From the NCBI GenBank assembly GCA_947503365.1, contig CANNDT010000077.1, positions 1-22,205 on the forward strand: a stretch of DNA of 22,205 bases, given 5' to 3'. The DNA is from CANNDT01 sp945876205 (GTDB taxonomy: Bacteria > Acidobacteriota > Vicinamibacteria > Vicinamibacterales > UBA2999). The notes beneath the pieces were generated by a model. The model ran no database searches. It was not told the DNA's origin and was given only the letters and a program-made list of their open reading frames with translations. Position numbers and translations under genes: made by a program. Below, piece by piece: positions 14,164 to 20,689 of the stretch (position 1 is the stretch's first letter; the number at the start of each line of letters is the position of its first letter).

Positions 14164-15171
14164 TCATCGAAAATGTTCGTATCCCTCTGGCAACGGCCGG
14201 TCACCCTGGGGCGTCCGGACGATGAAACGCCGGTCCTTCGTGACGACCCCTATTCTGGTAATCGGCAGATCGCCGAGATTCCTCTGTACCCCTCGCAATC
14301 GCCCTCGCCACGAAGGCCGGAGGGTGAATAACAGCTCGTAATCGTCGCCCCCCGCCACCGCCGCCGCCACCGGGTCCTGGCCCTGGGTCTCGTACCAGCG
14401 CCGCGTCTGGTCGGCAATAGGCAGGGCGGTGGCATCCAGCACTATTCCTACGCCGGATGCCTCGCCGATGTTTCGCACGCCGTCGGCCAGGCCGTCGCTC
14501 AGGTCCATGCAGGCCGACGCCGCCCGGTTACGGCCAAGCAGCAACCCCGCGCGCACGCGCGGCTCGGGATGAAGGAACCTCGCTTCGCATGCACCGCACG
14601 CTTGTGGGGCGGACCCTTCCGCCCCACAGGCGTGTTGCAGCGACTGCAATCCCGCGCGCGCGTCGCCGATCGTTCCGGTCACATACACGTCGTCGCCGGG
14701 TCTCGCACCGGATCGTTTCAGTACGCGACGGCGGCGCACGCTGCCGATCGCCGTCACGTCGACCATCATCGGTCCCGGTGACCGCGTGATGTTGCCGCCG
14801 ACGATCGTGACGTGGTGCGTCGCCGCGAGCGCGAGCATCCCGTCCATCAACCCATCGACGACCGCGACGTCGAGCGCGCCGGGCAGCGCCAGCGAGAGCA
14901 GCACCGCGCGCGGTTGTGCGCCCATGGACGCAAGGTCGCTCAAATTCACCGCGAGCGCCCGGTGCCCGATCGCCTCGGGCGGCACGAATCGGCGGTCGAA
15001 GTGCACGTCCTCGATCTGCGCGTCGGTCGTCAGTACGTCGTCTTCACCGCGCTGGGGCGCGATCACCGCTGCATCGTCGCCGGGGCCGACGATGACCCAG
15101 GGGGCCGTGGCCAGGCGCGCCGTAATGCGTTGGATTAGCGCGCGCTCGCCTACGTCCGAAATTGTGTGCAC
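14164..15171 (-). CDS. thiL: Thiamine-monophosphate kinase
   Basis: ThiL phosphorylates thiamine monophosphate to thiamine pyrophosphate with ATP, the last step of TPP synthesis. From GTG 15171 it has 335 residues, the usual length. Motifs: VGERALIQRI at the start, VGPGDDAAVI (Mg/ATP site), AVNLSDLASMGAQP, VGGNITRSPGP (commonly GGDTTRS), CMDLSDGLADGV and AGGDDYELLFTL. The frame is open up to 15312, but that would add 47 residues overlapping the 6S RNA gene, so GTG 15171 is preferred. Residues about 182-190 are encoded by a perfect palindrome (14603-14628), giving an odd Cys/Ala/Gly stretch CGAEGSAPQACGAC inside an otherwise conserved region. It follows the 6S RNA gene and zapA on the same strand. 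Confidence 0.95.
   Translation of the reverse strand: MHTISDVGERALIQRITARLATAPWVIVGPGDDAAVIAPQRGEDDVLTTDAQIEDVHFDRRFVPPEAIGHRALAVNLSDLASMGAQPRAVLLSLALPGALDVAVVDGLMDGMLALAATHHVTIVGGNITRSPGPMMVDVTAIGSVRRRRVLKRSGARPGDDVYVTGTIGDARAGLQSLQHACGAEGSAPQACGACEARFLHPEPRVRAGLLLGRNRAASACMDLSDGLADGVRNIGEASGVGIVLDATALPIADQTRRWYETQGQDPVAAAVAGGDDYELLFTLRPSWRGRLRGVQRNLGDLPITRIGVVTKDRRFIVRTPQGDRPLPEGYEHFR
14603..14628. repeat. Perfect palindrome embedded in thiL
   Basis: Stem TGTGGGGCGGA (14603-14613), loop CCCT, stem TCCGCCCCACA (14618-14628): 11 bp without mismatch. It is read in frame through thiL. Its form (GC-rich stem, 4-nt loop) matches the intergenic hairpins in this window. Confidence 0.85.
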
Positions 15172-15194
15172 TAGCTCTGTGGGGGAGGTGGGGA

Positions 15195-15384
15195 AAAAAG
15201 ATGCCCCGCTTTGCCGTGTGGGGAGGTCGAGTGAACCTGCTAAAGCAGGTGGAGCCGCTTTTGTCAGTCGCGTTTCAGGCTTCCTCGCAACAGAGGCATG
15301 CACACCACGCAACCTCGCGGCTCGCTTGGGTTAAACATCGGCTCAGACGAGCCTCCGAAAACCATCACGAGCAAAGCAGGAGCT
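15195..15384 (-). ncRNA. ssrS: 6S RNA
   Basis: On the minus strand the segment contains CTGAGCCGATGTTTAACCC, then GTGCATGCCTCTGTTGCGAG and GAAGCCTGAAACGCGACTGA, then CACCTGCTTTAGCAGG and CGGCAAAGCGGGGCATC. These correspond in order to E. coli 6S RNA landmarks (CTGAGCCGATATTT, GAGCATGC...GAGAAGCCTTAAAAC, CACCTTGAACCAAGGG, GCGGCATC). The closing stem pairs 5' CCTGCTTTGC with 3' GCAAAGCGGG, and a T6 run at 15194-15199 follows. Length is about 190 nt, as usual. 6S RNA mimics an open promoter and sequesters the housekeeping RNA polymerase in stationary phase. Its place directly after zapA is the arrangement known from proteobacteria. Exact ends are inferred. Confidence 0.9.
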
Positions 15385-15390
15385 GAAAGG

Positions 15391-15419
15391 ATCTTAGCCT
15401 GCGGATCGGGGGCGGTCAA
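15391..15419 (-). promoter_or_regulatory. Sigma70-type promoter of the 6S RNA gene
   Basis: Minus strand TTGACC (15414-15419), exactly 17 bp, then TAAGAT (15391-15396). Transcription would begin about 15384 (A), matching the predicted 5' end of 6S RNA. A palindrome GCGGTC-AAG-GACCGC overlaps the -35 box and may serve as the end of the zapA transcript. Confidence 0.75.
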
Positions 15420-15436
15420 GGACCGCTAAGTACTTG

Positions 15437-15736
15437 CTATCCTGCGACTTGCGTGATGGCGTCGTCGACGAGCTGCTCCAGCCGGAGCGCCCGCTCGTTG
15501 AGCTCGCCGTGGGCCGAGGAGGTCTGCTGCCGGGCGCGGAAACATTCGTCGGCGAGGTTGAGGGCGACGAGCACGGCGAGGCCCATCATGTCGCTGGCGG
15601 GGGCCGATTCGGTGGCGACCCTCATCTTCCGCTCGACGTAGGCGGCGAGCTCGATGACGTAGGCCGGCTCGAGGCCGCTTCGAATTGGATAGCGCTGTCC
15701 CGCGATCTCGACAGTGACGACCGCGTTCTGGTTCAC
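15437..15736 (-). CDS. zapA: Cell division protein ZapA
   Basis: The 99-residue product has the ZapA pattern: N-terminal beta strands VVTVEIAGQRYPIRSGLEPA, then YVIELAAYVERKMRVATES, the MMGLAVLVALNLADECFRAR helix and a C-terminal coiled coil (LNERALRLEQLVDDAI). ZapA tetramers bundle FtsZ protofilaments at the division site. The GTG start overlaps the stop of the preceding coiled-coil gene (GTGA, 15733-15736), so the two are translationally coupled. The 6S RNA promoter starts only about 18 bp downstream of its stop. Confidence 0.93.
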   Translation of the reverse strand: MNQNAVVTVEIAGQRYPIRSGLEPAYVIELAAYVERKMRVATESAPASDMMGLAVLVALNLADECFRARQQTSSAHGELNERALRLEQLVDDAITQVAG

Positions 15737-16008
15737 AACGTTTCCAGTTGGGAGAGCATGTCGGCGACGCGCGTGCGGATCACGTCACGTTCGTCGCGCA
15801 GTGCCGAGAGCTCGGCGTTGGCGCCGTCCGCGTCCGCGAGACGCGCGCGCAAGGTATCAACTTCCTGGACCAGCCGCGCGTTGTCGTCGGCCGCCTTGTC
15901 CTGCTCGGTGCGCAGACGCGTCACCATGTCGATGAGCAGCTTGATCTTGTCTTCGAGCCGATCGATCGGATCGAGATCGGTCGCCGGTGCCACCGCCTGT
16001 TTTGCCAT
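15733..16008 (-). CDS. ZapB-like short coiled-coil protein
   Basis: From ATG 16008 the product is 91 residues: AKQAVAPATDLDPIDRLEDK, then a nearly continuous coiled coil (IKLLIDMVTRLRTEQDKAAD, NARLVQEVDTLRARLADADG, ELSALRDERDVIRTRVADML). This is the form of ZapB and related division coiled coils (70-100 residues), and its overlap with zapA strongly suggests a partner in Z-ring assembly. Coiled coils are low in specific signal, so the ZapB name rests mainly on context. A GTG at 16035 would add nine residues. Confidence 0.75.
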   Translation of the reverse strand: MAKQAVAPATDLDPIDRLEDKIKLLIDMVTRLRTEQDKAADDNARLVQEVDTLRARLADADGANAELSALRDERDVIRTRVADMLSQLETL

Positions 16009-16062
16009 CCGCTCTTGCCTCTGTAAGGGAAACACTGGAGCCGAAATGGTAACACGACGGAA

Positions 16063-18273
16063 CTATCTCTGGACGGCTCCGTGCGAGGTCGTGAGTGCGG
16101 CAAGTACGGCGTCCATCGCGGCTTGAACGTCGGCGTCGGTAAGGGTTCTGTCAGATGACCGGAAGGTCAGGCGGAGCGACAGGCTCACTTTGTTTTCAGG
16201 GATGCCCTTGCCCTGGTAGCGATCGAATTCACGCACCCGGACGAGCGTCGCCGGCGCGGCGGCGCGAATCGTCGCCCGAACATCAGCGCTCGGCAGCGTG
16301 TCGTCGAGCAGGATCGAAATGTCGCGGGTGACGGACGGGTAGCGGGGAAGAGACTCGACGCGCACCTCGCGTCCGCCGGCCGCCTCCTCGAGCGCATCAA
16401 GGTCGAGCTCGGCCACGTACACCGCCTCGCCTTGCGGCAGGCCGTGCGTGTCGGCGATCGACGGTGCGAGTTGACCGACGACGCCGACGCGCGTCCCATT
16501 CGAGATGACCGCCGCGGTGCGGCCCGGCACGAGCCACTTCTCGCGGTGCGGTTCGGTGTGCGATTCCACACGGACAGCCTCGCAAATCCGCTCGGCCACG
16601 CCCTTGATGTCGAAGAAATCGACCTCGCGCGTCCCGCCGCTCCAGTGATCGCCGCCCGCCACGCCGGTCCAGGCGCAGGCGACCGCGCGACGCTCACCTG
16701 CGGACTTTGAAAAGCGGTTGCCGATCTCGAACAGCCGCACGTCGCGCTGTTCGCGGCGGCGATTGTGGGAGACGGCATCCACGAGACCCGGCAAGGCAGA
16801 CGGCCGCAGCACGGCAAAGTTCTCGGACAGCGGGTTGGCGATCGGCACCAGGTCGCCAGCGTCGACGAAGGGTGCGGCTGCCGCTTCGCCGATGAATCCA
16901 AACGTCACGGCTTCGGAGAAGCCCGCAGCCGTCAGCACCGTACGAAGGTGCCGCGCGCGGGTGATCCTCGGATCGACCGGTGGCGGCGCTGACGACAGCG
17001 CGGGGAAGGTGGCCGGCAGGCGATCGAATCCGTAGTGCCGAGCGATCTCTTCGATCAGATCCACTTCGCGAACGCAGTCCACGCGTCGCGTCGGAACCGT
17101 GACCTCCCAGCCTGCCCCGAGCAAAGTCGAGGGGCCTGTCCCGAGCGCAGTCGCGGGGCCTGCCCCGAGCGCAGTCGAGGGACCTGCGGACGCATCTCGC
17201 AGTGCGAACCCGAGGCTCTCGAGGATGCGTGTGACGTCCGCGTCAGGAATCGTGGCTCCCAGCAGTCCTGTGATCTTGTCGCGGCGCAGTTGCAGCACCG
17301 TGGGCTCAGCATGCACAGGATGGCGATCGACCATGGTGCCGCGCGCGCGGCCGGCACCGATCGTCTCGAGCAGCGCGCACGCGCGCTCCATGGCCGTGGT
17401 CGCGAGCCGCGGATCGGCGCCGCGCTCGAACCGCATGCTGGCTTCGGTCTTCAGGCCCAGCGCCTTGCTCGTGCGGCGCACGGAGAGCGGGTTGAAATAC
17501 GCGCTCTCGAGCACGATCGCCTTCGTCCCACTCGTGACCTCGGTGTCAGCCCCGCCCATGACGCCCGCCACCGCGACTGCCCGGTGGGCGTCGGCAATCA
17601 CCAGCATCTCCGAGGTGAGCTCGCGCGTCTGGCCGTCGAGCGTCCGCAGCTTCTCGCCAGGCGCGGCCGTGCGGACGCGGATCTGCGCGCCGCCGATCGT
17701 GGCGAGGTCGAACGCGTGCATCGGGTGTCCGAGCTCGATCAGCACGTAGTTGGTGATGTCGACGATGTTGCTGATCGGGCGGACGCCGGCCGCATTCAGG
17801 CGCTGCTGCATCCAGGCGGGGGAGGGGCCAACCGTGACGTCGGCGACGGCCGCGGCGTAGCGCGCGCACAGCTCTGGCCGTTCGATGACCACGTCGATGT
17901 CGGATGTGTCGACGGTCTTCAGCGCCGAGAGCGCGAGCGTGTCCGCGCCGACGACGGGCCGGCGAATCTGCAGGCCGTACGCCGTCGCGACTTCGCGCGC
18001 CATGCCCATCACCGACATGCAGTCCGGGCGGTTGGCGGTGATCTCGAAGTCGAGGACTGCGTCCGCCTTCGCCATTGTCGGGTCGCTCTGCGACCCGACG
18101 AGCCAGTGCTGGCCAGCCGGTTCGTCTTGCGGACGAACCGGCCCGGCGGACAAGTCCCCAACAGGTTCAATGCCTTCCACCGCGAAGCCGCGCACGGACA
18201 TCGTGCGTGCGATCTCTTCAGCCGTGCCCGGCACGTCGACGAAGTCGCGCAGCCACGAAACCAGTATCTTCAT
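16063..18273 (-). CDS. pheT: Phenylalanyl-tRNA synthetase beta subunit
   Basis: The 736-residue product forms the alpha2-beta2 PheRS with PheS, charging tRNA-Phe. B1 is split: MKILVSWLRDFVDVPGTAEE, then after ~70 residues DAVLDFEITANRPDCMSVMG. B3/B4 editing domain: PISNIVDITNYVLIELGHPM and LVIADAHRAVAVAGVMGG. B5: VLQLRRDKITGLLGATIPDA. The catalytic-like core VDLIEEIARHYGFDRLPAT through FDIKGVAERI follows, and the C-terminal FDX-ACB anticodon-binding domain is SLPRYPSVTRDISILLDD to the end. The OB-fold tRNA-binding domain B2 found near residues 40-150 of E. coli PheT is absent. Two in-frame low-complexity insertions stand out: residues ~41-70 (palindromes 18077-18142) and ~365-388 (three 24-bp repeats). 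No clear Shine-Dalgarno precedes ATG 18273. Confidence 0.96.
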   Translation of the reverse strand: MKILVSWLRDFVDVPGTAEEIARTMSVRGFAVEGIEPVGDLSAGPVRPQDEPAGQHWLVGSQSDPTMAKADAVLDFEITANRPDCMSVMGMAREVATAYGLQIRRPVVGADTLALSALKTVDTSDIDVVIERPELCARYAAAVADVTVGPSPAWMQQRLNAAGVRPISNIVDITNYVLIELGHPMHAFDLATIGGAQIRVRTAAPGEKLRTLDGQTRELTSEMLVIADAHRAVAVAGVMGGADTEVTSGTKAIVLESAYFNPLSVRRTSKALGLKTEASMRFERGADPRLATTAMERACALLETIGAGRARGTMVDRHPVHAEPTVLQLRRDKITGLLGATIPDADVTRILESLGFALRDASAGPSTALGAGPATALGTGPSTLLGAGWEVTVPTRRVDCVREVDLIEEIARHYGFDRLPATFPALSSAPPPVDPRITRARHLRTVLTAAGFSEAVTFGFIGEAAAAPFVDAGDLVPIANPLSENFAVLRPSALPGLVDAVSHNRRREQRDVRLFEIGNRFSKSAGERRAVACAWTGVAGGDHWSGGTREVDFFDIKGVAERICEAVRVESHTEPHREKWLVPGRTAAVISNGTRVGVVGQLAPSIADTHGLPQGEAVYVAELDLDALEEAAGGREVRVESLPRYPSVTRDISILLDDTLPSADVRATIRAAAPATLVRVREFDRYQGKGIPENKVSLSLRLTFRSSDRTLTDADVQAAMDAVLAALTTSHGAVQR
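17111..17182. repeat. Three tandem 24-bp repeats inside pheT
   Basis: Units start at 17111, 17135 and 17159, each CCTGYCCCGAGC-(6)-TCG-(G-rich end), with one to three differences between units. In the pheT frame they encode GPSTALGA-type octapeptides (GPSTLLGA, GPATALGT, GPSTALGA). The 24-bp length keeps the frame. The unit resembles the CCCTTCGAC...GCTCAGGGCA core of the repeats at 968-1150 in reverse orientation. Confidence 0.9.
18077..18142. repeat. Two perfect hairpins embedded in the 5' part of pheT
   Basis: Hairpin 1: GTCGGGTCGC-TCT-GCGACCCGAC (18077-18099, 10-bp stem). Hairpin 2: an 11-bp stem GCCGGTTCGTC (18116-18126), loop TTGCG, GACGAACCGGC (18132-18142). Both have no mismatch. They are translated in frame as part of GPVRPQDEPAGQHWLVGSQS, a stretch that interrupts domain B1 of PheT. 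Confidence 0.9.
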
Positions 18274-18313
18274 GGCGTGTGCGCACAGGCGGAGCTGGAG
18301 CGAGCTGCTGTTC

Positions 18314-19405
18314 TCATAGCGGGAACTGCTCGAGGAAGCGCAGGTCGTTCTCGTAGAACAGGCGGATGTCGTCGACGCCGTACTTGAGCATCGCGACGCG
18401 TTCCATGCCGAGGCCGAAGGCGAAGCCGGTGACCTTGTCGGGGTCGTAGCCGACCGCCTCGAAGACCGCGGGGTGCACCATGCCGCTGCCGAGGATCTCG
18501 AGCCATCCCGTCTGCTTGCAGGTGCCGCAGCCGGCGCCGTGGCAGCCCTGGCAGCTCACGTCGACCTCGGCGCTGGGCTCGGTGTACGGGAAGAAGCTCG
18601 GGCGCAACCGGATCTTCACGTCGCCGAAGAGCTCGTGCATCATCGCCTCGAGCGTGCCCTTGAGATCGGCGAGGGTGATGCCTTCACCGACGACCAGCCC
18701 CTCGAACTGCTGGAACATCGGCGTGTGACTGAGATCGAGGTTGTCGCGGCGATACACGCGCCCCGGCACGATGATGCGCACCGGCGGCGTGTAGGTCTTC
18801 ATGTAGCGGATCTGCATCGCCGAGGTGTGCGTGCGAAGCAGCGTCGCCGCGCGGAGCTGCGCCTCGGGAATCGCGCCCTTGTGCGCGCCCCAGGTGCCGC
18901 CGACGATCGGCGCCGCGAGGTAGAGCGTGTCCTGCATGTCGCGCGCGGGATGATCCGGCGGCATGTTGAGCGCTTCGAAGTTGTGGTAGTCGTCTTCGAC
19001 TTCGGGACCTTCGAGGATCTCGTAGCCCATGCGGGTGAAGATGTCCTCGACCTGCTGCCGCACGCGCATCAGCGGATGGATGCGGCCGATCGGGATCTCG
19101 CGTCCGGGCAGGGTGACGTCGACGGCGCCCGCTGGCGGGCGCGTCGATTCGAGCGCCGCGCGCGTCTCGGCGAGCGCCGTCTCGATCTCGGACTTGAGGG
19201 TGTTGACCAGTTGACCGTACTCGCGCTTCGCGTCGGGCGCGAGCGTCGCGAGGTTCTTCATCAGCGCGGTCACCGAGCCGGACTTGCGGCTCAGGAATTC
19301 GTCGTTGAGGGTCTTGAGGTCGCGGTCGGTGCGGGCGCCGACGAGCCGCGCGCGAAAATCCGCGCGCAGCGCGTCGATCCCGGATCGGTCGAGGGTGTCA
19401 GGCAT
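18314..19405 (-). CDS. pheS: Phenylalanyl-tRNA synthetase alpha subunit
   Basis: The 363-residue product has an N-terminal coiled-coil (about 1-95: FRARLVGARTDRDLKTLNDE) that binds tRNA, then the class II catalytic domain. Motifs: IHPLMRVRQQVEDIFTRMGY, GPEVEDDYHNFEALNMPPDH, motif 2 GRVYRRDNLDLSHTPMFQQF with EGLVVGEG, and motif 3 GFAFGLGMERVAMLKYGVDD. A four-Cys CQGCHGAGCGTCKQTGWLEI insert resembles a zinc-binding loop, seen in some but not all bacterial PheS. ATG 19405 is chosen because family members begin here (MPDTLDRSG...); the frame is open further upstream only as a shadow of rplT. The start overlaps the end of rplT by 8 bp, so it is coupled to the ribosomal-protein genes. Confidence 0.96.
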   Translation of the reverse strand: MPDTLDRSGIDALRADFRARLVGARTDRDLKTLNDEFLSRKSGSVTALMKNLATLAPDAKREYGQLVNTLKSEIETALAETRAALESTRPPAGAVDVTLPGREIPIGRIHPLMRVRQQVEDIFTRMGYEILEGPEVEDDYHNFEALNMPPDHPARDMQDTLYLAAPIVGGTWGAHKGAIPEAQLRAATLLRTHTSAMQIRYMKTYTPPVRIIVPGRVYRRDNLDLSHTPMFQQFEGLVVGEGITLADLKGTLEAMMHELFGDVKIRLRPSFFPYTEPSAEVDVSCQGCHGAGCGTCKQTGWLEILGSGMVHPAVFEAVGYDPDKVTGFAFGLGMERVAMLKYGVDDIRLFYENDLRFLEQFPL

Positions 19406-19769
19406 TCGCCTGGGCGGGAAGCGCGGCCTTCGCCTGCGCCGCCACCTTGGCGAATGCTGCGGGTTGCGTGGCGGCCATGTCGGCGAGCATCTTGCGGTCG
19501 AGAGCGTTGCCCGCGGCCTTGAGGCCACGCATCAGCTGCGAGTAGGTGGTCCCGTTCTCGCGCGCCGCGGCGTTGATGCGGACGACCCAGAGCCGGCGGT
19601 AGTCCCGCTTCTTGATCTTGCGGCCGACGTAGGCGTACTTCGCCGCCGTGTCGACAGACTCTTTTGCTGCGCGGTACAGCTTGCTCTTGGTCTGGTAAAA
19701 GCCTTTCGCACGCGCCAGCAGTTTCTTGCGCTTGGCCCGGCGAACTGTTCCTCGTTTAACTCTCGGCAT
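19398..19769 (-). CDS. rplT: 50S ribosomal protein L20
   Basis: The 123-residue L20 has the standard start PRVKRGTVRRAKRKKLLARA and KGFYQTKSKLYRAAKESV, and the globular RDYRRLWVVRINAAARENGT and YSQLMRGLKAAGNALDRKML. It binds 23S rRNA early in 50S assembly and in other bacteria represses its own operon. The C-terminal QAKAALPAQANA is slightly long. The 16-bp gap after rpmI consists of tandem TAGAGATT repeats rather than a clear Shine-Dalgarno. It overlaps pheS by 8 bp. Confidence 0.97.
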   Translation of the reverse strand: MPRVKRGTVRRAKRKKLLARAKGFYQTKSKLYRAAKESVDTAAKYAYVGRKIKKRDYRRLWVVRINAAARENGTTYSQLMRGLKAAGNALDRKMLADMAATQPAAFAKVAAQAKAALPAQANA

Positions 19770-19785
19770 GGCTAATCTCTAATCT

Positions 19786-19983
19786 CTATTTGTACGGGAG
19801 CATCATTTTGATCTTGTACGCGTCGCCGGGATCCACTTCCACGCTGCCGCGCTTGTGACGCTTCGACTGCGTCGTCTTGCTCGTCAGGATGTGGCGCTTG
19901 AACGCCTTGGCGCGCATGAACTTCCCGGTCGCCGTCTTCTTGAAGCGCTTGGCCGCGCCCCGATGTGTCTTCAGTTTGGGCAT
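19786..19983 (-). CDS. rpmI: 50S ribosomal protein L35
   Basis: The 65-residue L35 is recognised by PKLKTHRGAAKRFKKTATGK, KRHILTSKTTQSKRHKRGS and the end KIKMMLPYK. It is a short, Lys/Arg-rich part of the 50S subunit. A GGAGAG ribosome-binding site lies just upstream of ATG 19983 and begins immediately beyond the palindromic hairpin at 19995-20016, so folding of that hairpin could affect its translation. Family order infC-rpmI-rplT is kept. Confidence 0.97.
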   Translation of the reverse strand: MPKLKTHRGAAKRFKKTATGKFMRAKAFKRHILTSKTTQSKRHKRGSVEVDPGDAYKIKMMLPYK

Positions 19984-19994
19984 CTATCTCTCCA

Positions 19995-20070
19995 CGCGGG
20001 GTCTCAAGACCCCGCGCTACAGGCGAACATTCTATCGACCACCTGTAGCGCGCCGGCTTCAGCCGGCGCG
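19995..20070. repeat. Paired-hairpin palindromic element, copy 2 (infC-rpmI gap)
   Basis: Hairpin 1: CGCGGGGTC-TCAA-GACCCCGCG (19995-20016). Then CTACAGG (20017-20023), a spacer, and CCTGTAG (20042-20048). Hairpin 2: CGCGCCGGC-TTCA-GCCGGCGCG (20049-20070). The design equals that at 14103-14160: 4-nt loops and inward CTACA/TGTAG are kept while stem sequences differ yet still pair fully. Confidence 0.9.
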
Positions 20071-20076
20071 ACATGG

Positions 20077-20679
20077 TTATTCTTCCGTCGTCGTCGTTGC
20101 GGGCTCCGCCGCTTCCTGCGGCTTGGGCTTCGGTGCGCTCTTGCGGCCGGCCTTCTGGCTCAAGATGACGTGCATCTGGTTGCCTTCCTGGCGCGGCATC
20201 GTCTCGGCGACCGCGATGTCGGCGAGCTCGGCGATCAGCTTCTCGAGGATGCGCCGGCCGATCTCCGGGTGCGCCATCTCGCGTCCGCGGAAGAAGATCG
20301 TCGCCTTCACCTTGTCGCCGTCGGCCAGGAAGCGCTCGATGTGCGCCTTCTTGAAGGCGTAATCGTGCACGTCCACCTTGGGCCGGAACTTGATCTCCTT
20401 GACCTCGATCACCCGCTGGTGCTTCTTGGCCTCGCGAGCCCGCTTCTGCTCCTGGTACTGGTACTGGCCGAAATCCATGATCCGGCAGACCGGCGGCACC
20501 GCGGTGGGAGAGATCTCGACCAGGTCGAGCCCCTTCTGCTTCGCGATGGCCAGCGCCTGCGGCGGCGGCATGATCCCGAGCTGCTGTCCGGTGTCATCGA
20601 TGACCCGGATCTCACGGACCCGGATGCGATCGTTGATACGAACGCGGTCGTCACGGCGGGGCGAGCGATCGAAAGCGAT
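20077..20679 (-). CDS. infC: Translation initiation factor IF-3, AUC start codon
   Basis: With an ATC start at 20679 the product is 200 residues: (M)AFDRSPRRDDRVRINDRIRV, REIRVIDDTGQQLGIM, the N-domain through LDLVEISPTAVPPVCRIMDF, GQYQYQEQK linker, then the C-domain RVIEVKEIKFRPKVDVHDYA and ATIFFRGREMAHPEIG. IF-3 keeps ribosomal subunits apart and checks initiation codons. There is no ATG, GTG, TTG or CTG in frame between the ribosome-binding site and ATG 20571, and starting there would delete most of the N-domain. AUU or AUC starts are established for infC (E. coli AUU; Myxococcus AUC) and allow autoregulation. The C-terminal tail (PKPKPQEAAEPATTTTEE) is an acidic/Thr-rich extension. Confidence 0.95.
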   Translation of the reverse strand: MAFDRSPRRDDRVRINDRIRVREIRVIDDTGQQLGIMPPPQALAIAKQKGLDLVEISPTAVPPVCRIMDFGQYQYQEQKRAREAKKHQRVIEVKEIKFRPKVDVHDYAFKKAHIERFLADGDKVKATIFFRGREMAHPEIGRRILEKLIAELADIAVAETMPRQEGNQMHVILSQKAGRKSAPKPKPQEAAEPATTTTEE

Positions 20680-20682
20680 ATG

Positions 20683-20689
20683 ACCTCCT
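20683..20689 (-). promoter_or_regulatory. Strong Shine-Dalgarno of infC overlapping the thrS stop
   Basis: Minus strand AGGAGGT, four to five bases before the ATC start of infC. Together with the preceding base it forms TAGGAGGT, so the thrS stop codon TAG (20688-20690) is part of the ribosome-binding site. This implies translational coupling. Confidence 0.85.

Noticed and set aside
15172..15312. N-terminal extension of thiL
   Set aside because: Would overlap the 6S RNA gene, and the family start VGERALIQRI is reached from GTG 15171.
17035..18387. 450-codon plus-strand open frame opposite pheT
   Set aside because: Composition is Arg/His/Ala-rich without any domain, and it is the complement of a clearly real pheT; typical high-GC shadow.
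19406..19528. N-terminal extension of pheS
   Set aside because: Lies wholly inside rplT in another frame and is Arg/Pro-rich; PheS family begins at ATG 19405.
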